This document shows, piece after piece, positions 36,255 to 44,601 of a stretch of 64,000 nucleotides of DNA; the stretch's first letter is position 1; each line of letters begins with the position of its first letter. The translations under genes were made by a program, and so were the position numbers. The stretch is taken from the NCBI RefSeq assembly GCF_000331105.1, contig NC_020054.1, positions 6,637,799 through 6,701,798 of the forward strand, in the 5' to 3' direction. The notes beneath the pieces were generated by a model that saw only the letters and a program-made list of their open reading frames with translations, was not told the origin of the DNA and ran no database searches. The stretch is from Fibrella aestuarina BUZ 2 (GTDB taxonomy: Bacteria > Bacteroidota > Bacteroidia > Cytophagales > Spirosomataceae).

Positions 36255-36601
36255 GTCCCTGCTAAATCAAGGCAGGATAGGAGTGCAGCCATTGTATTTT
36301 AGTGAAATGTCATATATTAACTTGTTGGGCGAGCGGTTCATCGAAGGACTTGTGCGCTGTCCGTCTCGCGTGTGACATGCAGCACGTTTCGCAAATGGGG
36401 CGGTGGTCCGTTAGGAGGCTCCGTGCAACAGACCCCCCCCCCGCGTAGTCAAGTGCAGTAAGTAGAGTTGTGCGCGTCTGGCTCCCTCGTGGGCCAGGTT
36501 TCGATTGACACAGGCTATGCCCGGCGAAGGTGAGTTGAGATGCTTAGCGCTTACAAGGCCGTTGGGTTTGGCGGTGTGAATGTCTTTTTGGGTAAGTTTT
36601 T
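36255..36601. other. Non-coding stretch leading into a lower-GC island
   Basis: These 347 bases contain no gene I can support. They include a run of ten C bases (36433-36442) and loosely similar phrases such as CCGTCTCGCG and GGCTCCCTCGTGGGCCAG. One of these resembles a phrase at the 3' end of the following gene (37125-37150). The composition shifts towards lower GC from about 36570 onwards. Confidence 0.5.
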
Positions 36602-37162
36602 ATGAACAACCACCTCTATATCGGAAACCAAGATTTGTTCGCTGTTAGACTGGCATGGAAGCCGGCAACTCATCCGTCCCATCTTCCAGTTGTCTATGCA
36701 CATTTAGTGATTGGAGGCCGTGTTATTGGCAACCCTGCAGAATCATGTTTTCTTCCAGGTTGGTCCGCAGCTATCGAATATTTCAAAAGGGCGATAAATG
36801 ACCACTTTGACCAATTGTACCATCCTAATTTTGCAGGTCTTAATGATAGAGAGATTTTTGACATGATTTGGGAAGCCTATCCAGACCGTAGTCAGACTAA
36901 TCCAATTTACAACGCGATCCACTTGGACGAGACAACTGATAGCTATCTGATGGTCATGGTTGCTCACGGAAAATCTTCTCTCAAATTCATTTGGAAATGC
37001 TGGCAGGAGCCTTGTGAGTCACTGGGGAAGTTATTCACAATTGTAGTGGAGCGTAATTTTGTGCTTGACACTTTGGAAAACACTCTAATTCGACTCCAAT
37101 ACGAACCTTATCGCTCCGCGTGGCCGTCTCGCGGGCGACAGGCCAAACGTCCAAATGAGTAA
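36602..37162 (+). CDS. Orphan immunity-like protein (possibly Imm42-like)
   Basis: The 186-residue soluble protein has no signal peptide. Its start, LYIGNQDLFAVRLAWKP, and the following YAHLVIGGRVIGNPAESCFL resemble immunity proteins of the Imm42 type that neutralise polymorphic toxins. I give this only as a possibility. No toxin, Rhs or type VI/IX secretion gene is nearby. The gene is clearly lower in GC and uses rarer codons than its neighbours, suggesting recent transfer. The last 15 residues (SAWPSRGRQAKRPNE) look like read-through into repeat-like sequence, so the natural C-terminus may lie earlier. It overlaps the next gene by eight bases. Confidence 0.55.
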   Translation: MNNHLYIGNQDLFAVRLAWKPATHPSHLPVVYAHLVIGGRVIGNPAESCFLPGWSAAIEYFKRAINDHFDQLYHPNFAGLNDREIFDMIWEAYPDRSQTNPIYNAIHLDETTDSYLMVMVAHGKSSLKFIWKCWQEPCESLGKLFTIVVERNFVLDTLENTLIRLQYEPYRSAWPSRGRQAKRPNE

Positions 37163-37466
37163 CCTAAAAGTTTTCTTCTTTGATGTCTATCTGGCTATCT
37201 GCGGTAGTGGGTGTTTCCTAATGTCATTATTGATGTCAAATTGGCTCTTTGAGGCTAGCTCGGTTAGCCAGAAGATGACCACAGGATTACTTGTACTGGT
37301 TTTGCCGATCCTGTTTTTCGCTGCCCTGCCAGCTGTAGTTAGCGCCATGACTGAAAACGACAGGACAACCCTTCGGCGCATTTTCATCAAGGCCTTCGCC
37401 ATTCAGGCTGTTATTGTGTTGAGCGGCTACCTGATGTTGGGTGGCGTAATCCTAGTAGGGCGATAG
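37155..37466 (+). CDS. Small membrane protein, three transmembrane helices
   Basis: The 103-residue protein is strongly hydrophobic with three likely membrane helices (about 7-30, 42-65 and 82-100) and one short polar loop (MTENDRTTLRRIF). It starts within the last codons of the immunity-like gene, suggesting translational coupling, and shares its low GC. No family was recognised; it may have arrived on the same transferred segment. Confidence 0.55.
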   Translation: MSNLKVFFFDVYLAICGSGCFLMSLLMSNWLFEASSVSQKMTTGLLVLVLPILFFAALPAVVSAMTENDRTTLRRIFIKAFAIQAVIVLSGYLMLGGVILVGR

Positions 37467-37560
37467 TAGAAATCCCCCTCCTCAAACTGACGTTGCGGTT
37501 AGAACGAGGCGAACAGACGCTTTTACCAATGGCTAGTTCTACTTGTAGCCGTTTCTGTAC

Positions 37561-39051
37561 ATGACGTTGTTGCTTCAGGCTCAGCCTTCCGACTGGGCGT
37601 TGTTTTTCGGGCGTTTCCACCCGCTGATCGTGCACTTACCCATCGGCTTTCTGCTGATTGCAGCGGTGCTCGAACTGGATCGGCTCATTCGGGGGCGGTC
37701 GGTGAGCCCACATACTATCACGACGATTTTGTTCTGGTCGGCAGTGAGCGCTACGTTGGCTTGCCTGTTTGGCTACCTGCTTTCGCTGGGCGGCGGCTAT
37801 GACGAAGAGTTGCTCGACGAACACAAATGGCAGGGTATCGGTATGGCGCTGTTTGCCTGGGTGGCGTGGGTGGTCAAATCGGAGCGGATTGGGTCGCGGC
37901 TGCGTATGCGTCAGCTAATCTACCTGCCCGCGCTGGGGCTGGCGGTGCTGCTGCTACTGTCGGCGGGGCATCATGGCGGGGCGCTTACCCACGGTTCCGA
38001 TTACCTCACCCAATACACACCCGAGCCGCTCCGGTCACTGGCGGGGATTCCCCCACGGACCGTAGCCGAGTTCAAGGCCAAACCCATCACCGACGTCAAC
38101 CAGGCGCTGGTGTATGAGCAGATCGTTAACCCCATCCTGCAAACTCGCTGCGTACAGTGTCACAACGCCGAAAAAGCCAAAGGCGATCTGCGTATGGACA
38201 CGCCCGACTTCCTGAAAAAAGGAGGCGAAGAAGGCCCCATTTTCGTGGCGGGCAAAGGAGCCGACAGCCGGATGGTCAAGTACTGCCTGCTCGACGAAAG
38301 CGACGAACACCATATGCCACCCAAGGGCAAGCCCCAACTCACGCCCGAACAGGTGACGCTGCTGTCGTGGTGGATCGATCAGGGGGCGTCGTTCGACAAA
38401 AAAGTAGCCGACGTGCAGGTCACTGACGCCGTGAAGCCCGCGCTCGCTTCGCTGGGTGGCGGTGCCGCACCGGGAAGCGGAGCGGTAGCGCTGGCTACAG
38501 CAGGGGCCTCCGCTGCGTCGCCTCAGCCGGTATCACCCGTGTTGACGATGAAAATTGCCCCCGCTGATGCCACTGTGGTCGACGCACTGAAAAAGTTGGG
38601 ACTGTTGGTGATGCCACTTTCCAAAGAGAATAACCAACTGGAAGTGAGCGCCGTCAACCTGAAAACCTTGACGGATGCGCAGGCAGCCGGGCTAGCCAAA
38701 CTAGCCGATCAACTGGTTTGGCTGAAGCTAAGCGACACCCAAATCACCGACGCCACGATGGCGACCATTGGCAAGCTGAAGAACCTGCAAAAGCTGCACC
38801 TAGAACGTACCGCCGTCACCGACGCGGGCCTGCGTCAGTTGGGTAGCCTAACGTACCTGGAATACCTGAACCTCTACGGAACGAACATCACCGACGCGGG
38901 ACTGGCCAATCTAGCGGGCCTAAAATCGCTTCGGACGGTGTATGTCTGGCAAACCAAGACAACTGAGGCAGGCATTGCTAAACTGAAACAGGCACTGCCC
39001 AACGTGGAAATCATCGGCGGCATGAGCGCGAACACGGTAGCGGCCAACTGA
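37561..39051 (+). CDS. Membrane cytochrome c (DUF2231-like/PSCyt1) with leucine-rich repeats
   Basis: The 496-residue protein has three parts. Residues 1-150 form a DUF2231-like membrane region of about four helices, beginning FGRFHPLIVHLPIGFLL. Residues 185-290 form a planctomycete-type cytochrome domain with CVQCH (Cys197, Cys200, His201) and the distal methionine in HHMPPKGKPQLTPEQ. Residues 370-490 carry leucine-rich repeats with the period NLQKLHLERTAVTDAGLRQL. A low-complexity Ala/Gly/Ser linker joins the last two. Proteins of this build occur in Bacteroidota and Planctomycetota and are thought to anchor electron transfer in the periplasm. It is transcribed alone between the low-GC island and the phosphonate genes. 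Confidence 0.88.
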   Translation: MTLLLQAQPSDWALFFGRFHPLIVHLPIGFLLIAAVLELDRLIRGRSVSPHTITTILFWSAVSATLACLFGYLLSLGGGYDEELLDEHKWQGIGMALFAWVAWVVKSERIGSRLRMRQLIYLPALGLAVLLLLSAGHHGGALTHGSDYLTQYTPEPLRSLAGIPPRTVAEFKAKPITDVNQALVYEQIVNPILQTRCVQCHNAEKAKGDLRMDTPDFLKKGGEEGPIFVAGKGADSRMVKYCLLDESDEHHMPPKGKPQLTPEQVTLLSWWIDQGASFDKKVADVQVTDAVKPALASLGGGAAPGSGAVALATAGASAASPQPVSPVLTMKIAPADATVVDALKKLGLLVMPLSKENNQLEVSAVNLKTLTDAQAAGLAKLADQLVWLKLSDTQITDATMATIGKLKNLQKLHLERTAVTDAGLRQLGSLTYLEYLNLYGTNITDAGLANLAGLKSLRTVYVWQTKTTEAGIAKLKQALPNVEIIGGMSANTVAAN

Positions 39052-39168
39052 GTAGTGCCCAGGTTGGATCTTCGGCGCTATTGAACCGCACAATTTCTTA
39101 ATACAGCTTTTGCTGGAAAGCGCGGCGGGAATGCGTTGTTTTGCGCCGTTACATTTCCCAGACTACTC

Positions 39169-39888
39169 ATGCCTCCCATCCAACTCGTCGTTTTCGACAT
39201 GGCCGGTACTACCGTCACCGACCAACACGAAGTCGAACGCTGCTTTACTGAAGCCGCCGCTCAAACGTCTCTACCGGTATCGCCCGAACGGATTCTGGCC
39301 GTGCAGGGTATGGGCAAGCGGCAGGTGTTTCAGATGCTCTGGGCTGAACAACTGGGCGAGCAGCACCCCGAGCTGGAACGGCACGTCAACACGTCGTACG
39401 CTGCCTTTCGGCATATTCTGGAAACACACTACCAGACCCAGGGCGCTAGCCCTACCGAAGGCTGCCTCGATACCTTTGCCTACCTCCACAAACGTGGCAT
39501 TGCCATTGCCCTGACCACGGGCTTCTACCGGGCCGTGACCGATATCATTCTGGAAAAGCTGGGCTGGCTCGATGGCCTCAACGAGCAGCACGTGGGTACG
39601 TCGGATAGCCTCATTCAGGCGTCGGTGGCCAGCGACGAAGTGGCTGAAGGGCGCCCGGCGCCGCTGCTCATCGAACGGGCGATGCACCTGCTGGGCGTTA
39701 CCGACCCGAAAGCCGTGGTGAACGTAGGCGATACCCCGTCGGATCTGCTCTCGGGGCAGGCGGCGGGTGTCCGGCTCAACCTAGGCGTGGTCAACGGTAC
39801 GCATAGCCTCGATCAGCTACAACCCCACCCGCACGATCAACTGCTGGCTTCGCTCGCCGAATTGCCCGCCGTGCTCGAAGCGCTTTAA
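39169..39888 (+). CDS. Phosphonatase-like HAD hydrolase (TIGR03351 type)
   Basis: The 239-residue HAD protein starts IQLVVFDMAGTTVTD (nucleophile Asp10), where the DMAGTT motif is close to the DWAGTT of phosphonoacetaldehyde hydrolase PhnX. The later motif NVGDTPSDLLSGQAAGV supplies the acidic metal site. In PhnX a cap-domain lysine (MGxxK) forms a Schiff base; here the comparable stretch is GMGKRQVFQ, so the lysine is shifted. It may be a phosphonatase-like enzyme or another phosphatase. The family occurs mainly in phosphonate-degradation gene sets, and the next gene is of that kind. The ATG at 39169 is chosen because the 11 codons upstream do not fit the family. Confidence 0.88.
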   Translation: MPPIQLVVFDMAGTTVTDQHEVERCFTEAAAQTSLPVSPERILAVQGMGKRQVFQMLWAEQLGEQHPELERHVNTSYAAFRHILETHYQTQGASPTEGCLDTFAYLHKRGIAIALTTGFYRAVTDIILEKLGWLDGLNEQHVGTSDSLIQASVASDEVAEGRPAPLLIERAMHLLGVTDPKAVVNVGDTPSDLLSGQAAGVRLNLGVVNGTHSLDQLQPHPHDQLLASLAELPAVLEAL

Positions 39889-39909
39889 CCCCGTTTACTC
39901 CCCCTTGTT

Positions 39910-41079
39910 ATGTACGACCTCATTATCGTCGGCGCGGGTGCGCTGGGTACGTTCCATGCCTATCATGCCGCCAAGGCCGGGCTGCGCGTGTTACTGCTCG
40001 AAAAAGATGCACGGCCCGTGGGGGCGACCGTCCGCAATTTCGGGCAAGTGGTGCCGTCGGGACTGGCCGGGCGGTGGTTTGATCATGGCCGCCGTAGCCT
40101 CGACATTTACAAGGAGCTTCAGGCACAGACCGACCTGACGGTACGCACCAACGGCACCGTTTACATCGCTTCCGATGCCGACGAATGGGCGTTGGCCAAT
40201 GAGTTACACGACCACTACCGCGCCCTCGACTACCCGAGCGAACTACTCTCTAAAGCGCAGTGCCTCGCCAAGTACCCGGCCCTGCAACCCGATTACGTAC
40301 TGGGCGGGCTTTTCTTCGCACAGGAGCTGAGCGTTGAACCCGACCAGATGATTCACCGGCTAATCGCCTACTGCCGCGAACGATACCGCGTCGACTACCG
40401 AGCCGGACAAGCTGTGGTCGATGTCCAGTCAAATTACGGCGGAGCGGTGGTAACGATGGCCAACCGTGAACGCTTCGACGCCACGCGGGTGCTCATTTGC
40501 AGCGGCCACGAGATGCGGCTCTTATTTCCTGAAGCGCTCAGCGAAGCTGGTCTGATCGTCAGTAAACTACAGATGCTGCAAACCCAGCCGGTAATGGATG
40601 CTGGCCTTGTCGGCAAAGCGTTGCCCGGAAATATTCTCACGGGCCTGACCATCCGCCGCTACGAAGCCTTCCAGGCTTGCCCGTCTTACGCCAGCCTGCA
40701 AACCCCTGAGTCGTTGCAGGAACTAAAAAATTGGGGCATTCACATCCTCTTTAAACAGGCACTCGACGGCTCCTTCATCCTCGGCGATTCGCACGAATAC
40801 GCCCCGGCCACCGAGGCTGAAACGCTTGGCTTCGATACCCACGAATACATTAACAAGCTCATGCTTACCGAGGCTGAGCGTATCGTTCGTTTTCCGATTC
40901 AGGTACGTCGGGCGTGGGCTGGTTTTTACAGCCAGACTACCGGAGTCCGTGATCGGGAGATTTTCGAGTACGACATTGACGACCACATCCGGCTCATTAC
41001 GGGCATCGGTGGCAAGGGCATGACCTCCAGCGCAGGTTACGCCGAGCAAAGTATTCGGGCGCTTTTTTCGCTTGCCTAA
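39910..41079 (+). CDS. FAD-dependent oxidoreductase, TIGR03364 type (phosphonate-associated)
   Basis: The 389-residue flavoprotein belongs to the glycine oxidase/DadA superfamily. The dinucleotide-binding motif is IIVGAGALGTFHAYHAAKAG at residues 5-24, followed by LLEKD. The C-terminal FAD segment is TGIGGKGMTSSAGYAEQ. The sequence RNFGQVVPSGLAGRW near the N-terminus is characteristic of the TIGR03364 group, found with phosphonate catabolism genes. To my recollection, members have been reported to oxidise 2-aminoethylphosphonate or its N-methyl form to phosphonoacetaldehyde. It lies 21 bases after the phosphonatase-like gene, which would then cleave the C-P bond of that product. Confidence 0.9.
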   Translation: MYDLIIVGAGALGTFHAYHAAKAGLRVLLLEKDARPVGATVRNFGQVVPSGLAGRWFDHGRRSLDIYKELQAQTDLTVRTNGTVYIASDADEWALANELHDHYRALDYPSELLSKAQCLAKYPALQPDYVLGGLFFAQELSVEPDQMIHRLIAYCRERYRVDYRAGQAVVDVQSNYGGAVVTMANRERFDATRVLICSGHEMRLLFPEALSEAGLIVSKLQMLQTQPVMDAGLVGKALPGNILTGLTIRRYEAFQACPSYASLQTPESLQELKNWGIHILFKQALDGSFILGDSHEYAPATEAETLGFDTHEYINKLMLTEAERIVRFPIQVRRAWAGFYSQTTGVRDREIFEYDIDDHIRLITGIGGKGMTSSAGYAEQSIRALFSLA

Positions 41080-41143
41080 GTATATTAACGTACTGTGAAC
41101 CAGTCGTCGGATTGCTTCACAAACGCTTGACCGCCAGTCAATA

Positions 41144-41171
41144 TTGACGTAATAGGCCAAACCTACTTTTG
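41144..41171 (+). promoter_or_regulatory. Promoter for the susC-susD genes
   Basis: TTGAC at 41144-41148 and TACTTTTG at 41164-41171 are 20 bases apart from start to start, fitting the Bacteroidota -33/-7 arrangement. The SusC start codon is 35 bases further on. The importer genes can therefore be expressed separately from the two enzyme genes upstream. Confidence 0.6.
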
Positions 41172-41206
41172 CAGTTGAACCAACAAGGAATTCAATCTGC
41201 AAACGT

Positions 41207-44200
41207 ATGGAAGCCAACGTTTTACACCATTCTACCCGATCACTCAGCGCGGTCTCAGGCCACCGATGGGCCCGGCTTGTACTCGCGCTGGTGGCGGGCT
41301 TTTTCCTGAGTCTTTCCGGGCGGGCACAAACCATCACGGGGCGCATCGTGTCGGCCGATGATCAGGCACCGCTGCCGGGCGTGTCGATCCTGGTGAAAGG
41401 CACCGGTGTGGGCACAACCAGCCGGGCCGATGGCACCTATACCATCAACGTACCCAACTCGCAGGCCAGCGGTCGCGCCATGCTGACGTTCTCGTTTATC
41501 GGGTTTGCGTCGCGCGAGGTGGCGGTCGGGAATCAGTCGCGCATCGACGTGGCCATGCAGCCCGGAGATCAGCAACTCTCGGAGGTAGTCATCACCGCCC
41601 TGGGTATCAAAAAAGACGTGCGCCAGACGGGCGTGGCCATTCAGCAGGTCGACGGGGCTACGCTCGTGAAAGCCCGTGAACCCAACCCCATCAACAGCCT
41701 AGTGGGTAAAGTAGCCGGCCTCACCATCGGAGCCAGCGCCGAACTGTTGCGCCGCCCCACCATCGCCCTGCGCGGCAATACCGACGTGCTGTTTGTGGTC
41801 GATGGAGTGCCGATCAACTCGGATACCTGGAATATCAGCAACGACGACATCGAGACGTATACCGTGCTGAAAGGGGCGTCGGCCTCGGCCCTGTACGGGT
41901 TCCGGGGAAAGAATGGGGCCATCTTGATCACGACCAAGCGCGGCTCGAAAGACCGGCGCGGCTTCTCGGTGGAGGTGAATACCAGCCAGCAACTCGACAA
42001 CGGCTTTATCGCCATTCCCAAAGTACAGGATCAATATGGCCCCGGCGACCACGGCGTGTATGCGTTCGGCGATGGTAAAGGCAACGGCCTCAACGACGGC
42101 GACTACGACATCTGGGGGCCCCGCTTCGACGGACAGCTGATTCCGCAATATGATAGCCCGGTGGTGCCCGGCCAGACCTTCACGACCAAATTTGCCAACG
42201 GTAACTCGTTCACCAGCAACCGCCAGCCAACACCCTGGGTAGCCCGCGGCAAAGACAACCTCACGCGCTTTCTGCAAACGGGCATTCTGTCGACCAACAA
42301 CATCGCCATTTCATCGACGGGCGAAAAACACGACCTGCGCTTTTCGATTTCGCAGAACTACCAGCTGGGTCTGGTACCCAACACGAAGCTGAACATCACC
42401 AATTTCAACGTGTCGGCGGGCTACAATTTCACGCCGAAGCTGCGGTTTGAGTCGAACCTGAACTTCAATCGCCAGTATACGCCCAACTTCCCCGACGTTA
42501 ACTACGGCCCCAACTCGATGATTTACAACATCGTAGCCTGGGGTGGCGCCGACTGGAGCATCGACGACATGAAGCAGATCTGGCAACCGGGCAAAGAAGG
42601 CACGCAGCAGATATACGCCGAGTACCAGCGCTACAATAACCCCTGGTTTATGGCCAAATACTGGCTCCGCGGTCACTATAAAAACGACCTCTACGGGTAC
42701 ACCTCCCTGCGCTACAAACTGATCGACGGCCTTGAACTGACGGCCAAAACGCAGCTGACCACTTGGAACCTGCTCCGCACCGAGAAATTCCCCTATTCGA
42801 TGACGGTGTATGGTCGGGAAGAAGCCCGGGGCGATTACCGCGAAGACCGCCGTAACCTGTTCGACAACATCAACCAGGTGCTGCTGCAATACAACAAGCC
42901 CATCTCGAAAGATATCAGCCTGAACGCCCTGGCGGGGGGCGAAATCCGGGTGCTCAATTACAACGCCAACTGGGCCAGCACCAATTACCTGAACGTACCT
43001 GGCGTGTATAACTTCGCCAACTCGTCGAACCCCGTACTGGCCAGCAACTACACCGCCGATATGCGCGTGTACTCAGCCTACTACTCGGCCGACGTGTCGT
43101 TCCGCGACTACGCCACGCTCTCCACAACCGGCCGCATGGATAAGCTCTCGACCCTGCCGCAGGCCAACAACACCTACTTCTACCCATCGGTGGCGTTGAG
43201 CACGGTCGTATCAGACTACGTGAAATTGCCCTCGGTGGTGTCGTTTCTGAAACTGCGGGCGTCGTATGCCAACGTGAAAGACGCGCTCACCCAGTCGACC
43301 ATTGGTAGCACGCCGGGGCTGTCGTTCCCGCTGGGCTACGGCGATGATTACGCCTCGGCCTACGGTGGCCCAACGTACCAGAACTCGGCCGTGTACAGCA
43401 CGTCGTTGCAGTACAACAACAAACCGGCGGCCTATTACACTAACACGCTGAATAACCCCGACATCAAACCCAACTCGACCTCGCAGACCGAGATTGGTCT
43501 GGATGCCCGTTTCCTCAACAACCGTCTGGCATTGGATGCCGCCTACTACATCAGCAATGACGGTCCACGCATCTTCAGCCTCCCGATTTCGGGCGTAACG
43601 GGATACAACGCCCGCTTGGTCAACGGCATCAGTACGCAGAAAAAAGGCTGGGAAGTATCGTTAACGGGTAAAGCGCTGCGCTTACCGAGCGGCCTGAGCT
43701 GGGATGTGGTGGGTAACCTGTCTGGGTACGTTGAGCGCCTGAAAGAGGTGTACCCCGAAGGGGGCATCAACACCTTGCAGTCGAGCTATTTCGTAGGCGG
43801 GAGCAGCAGCAACCGCTTCCTGAACGTGGGCGACCGCACCGATGCCTTTTACTCGGGCGCCTTCATCCGCACGGCCGATGGTCAGCTCATCAATGATGCC
43901 GGTGGGCGGCCCATCGTCAACCCGGTGGCGCAGTTGCTGGGTTACGTCAATCCGAAATTTGTGTGGGGGCTGAATAACCGGTTCGCCTACAAAAATCTCA
44001 GCTTCAGCTTCCAGTTCGACGGGCGCGTGGGCGGCGTGATCGGCGACTACGTGCAGCAGAAGACCTTCCAGGGTGGCCGCAACATCGAGACGGTCGAAGG
44101 CGCCTTGGGTGCCGCCCGTGCCAACGACGTGCAGAACATCAAATCGTATGTGGGTGAAGGCGTGCAGGTGGTTAACGGGGCGGCCATCAAGTACGACGCG

Positions 44201-44542
44201 CTGGGTAACATCACCAACTACAACGAACTTCAGTTTACGCCCAACACGACCCAAACCTTCGCCCAGGATTATGTGGCCCGGGTGTATGGACAGACCGAGG
44301 CGTTCCTCATCAGCCGCAGCTACGCCAAGCTGCGCGAGGTGGTCATTGGCTATTCGCTGCCGCAGTCACTGCTGGGGCGGGTGGGTATCCGGCAGGCCAC
44401 GGTCTCGCTGGTGGGTCGTAACCTGCTCTACTTCGCCGAGCGGACCGACATCGACCTCGATCAGTTTATCACGGGCGGCGTGTCGAGCCTGCAAACGCCC
44501 ACCACGCGCCGCTACGGCATCAACCTGAATCTGACCTTCTAA
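41207..44542 (+). CDS. SusC/RagA-type TonB-dependent outer-membrane transporter
   Basis: The 1111-residue protein has a signal peptide (cleavage probably after Ala40). A carboxypeptidase-regulatory-like domain follows at about 42-118 (ITGRIVSADDQAPLPGVS), then the link LSEVVITALGIKK at 124-136, a plug domain with LFVVDGVPINS, and a 22-strand barrel ending RRYGINLNLTF. SusC proteins import large or complex nutrients across the outer membrane with a SusD lipoprotein lid and TonB energy. No sigma/anti-sigma pair and no glycoside hydrolase is nearby. The flanking genes are phosphonate-related, so the cargo may be a phosphonate-bearing compound; that is inference. Confidence 0.95.
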   Translation: MEANVLHHSTRSLSAVSGHRWARLVLALVAGFFLSLSGRAQTITGRIVSADDQAPLPGVSILVKGTGVGTTSRADGTYTINVPNSQASGRAMLTFSFIGFASREVAVGNQSRIDVAMQPGDQQLSEVVITALGIKKDVRQTGVAIQQVDGATLVKAREPNPINSLVGKVAGLTIGASAELLRRPTIALRGNTDVLFVVDGVPINSDTWNISNDDIETYTVLKGASASALYGFRGKNGAILITTKRGSKDRRGFSVEVNTSQQLDNGFIAIPKVQDQYGPGDHGVYAFGDGKGNGLNDGDYDIWGPRFDGQLIPQYDSPVVPGQTFTTKFANGNSFTSNRQPTPWVARGKDNLTRFLQTGILSTNNIAISSTGEKHDLRFSISQNYQLGLVPNTKLNITNFNVSAGYNFTPKLRFESNLNFNRQYTPNFPDVNYGPNSMIYNIVAWGGADWSIDDMKQIWQPGKEGTQQIYAEYQRYNNPWFMAKYWLRGHYKNDLYGYTSLRYKLIDGLELTAKTQLTTWNLLRTEKFPYSMTVYGREEARGDYREDRRNLFDNINQVLLQYNKPISKDISLNALAGGEIRVLNYNANWASTNYLNVPGVYNFANSSNPVLASNYTADMRVYSAYYSADVSFRDYATLSTTGRMDKLSTLPQANNTYFYPSVALSTVVSDYVKLPSVVSFLKLRASYANVKDALTQSTIGSTPGLSFPLGYGDDYASAYGGPTYQNSAVYSTSLQYNNKPAAYYTNTLNNPDIKPNSTSQTEIGLDARFLNNRLALDAAYYISNDGPRIFSLPISGVTGYNARLVNGISTQKKGWEVSLTGKALRLPSGLSWDVVGNLSGYVERLKEVYPEGGINTLQSSYFVGGSSSNRFLNVGDRTDAFYSGAFIRTADGQLINDAGGRPIVNPVAQLLGYVNPKFVWGLNNRFAYKNLSFSFQFDGRVGGVIGDYVQQKTFQGGRNIETVEGALGAARANDVQNIKSYVGEGVQVVNGAAIKYDALGNITNYNELQFTPNTTQTFAQDYVARVYGQTEAFLISRSYAKLREVVIGYSLPQSLLGRVGIRQATVSLVGRNLLYFAERTDIDLDQFITGGVSSLQTPTTRRYGINLNLTF

Positions 44543-44547
44543 TCACT

Positions 44548-44586
44548 GCCGGCGCGGGTAAAAGCCCAGGTTATACCCGCGCCGGC
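44548..44586 (+). promoter_or_regulatory. Hairpin between susC and susD
   Basis: A perfect 13-base GC-rich stem (GCCGGCGCGGGTA with its complement) lies 5 bases after the susC stop and 15 bases before the susD start. There is no T run, so it is more likely to stabilise the susC message or set the susC:susD ratio than to terminate. Confidence 0.6.
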
Positions 44587-44601
44587 TTATTCGGCAATGC
44601 C

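Noticed and set aside
36255..36601. Integron attC-like or phage attachment sites before the immunity-like gene
   Set aside because: Some GTTAGG- and TTGGGTTTGGC-like phrases are present, but no paired inverse-core/core structure and no integrase gene was found.
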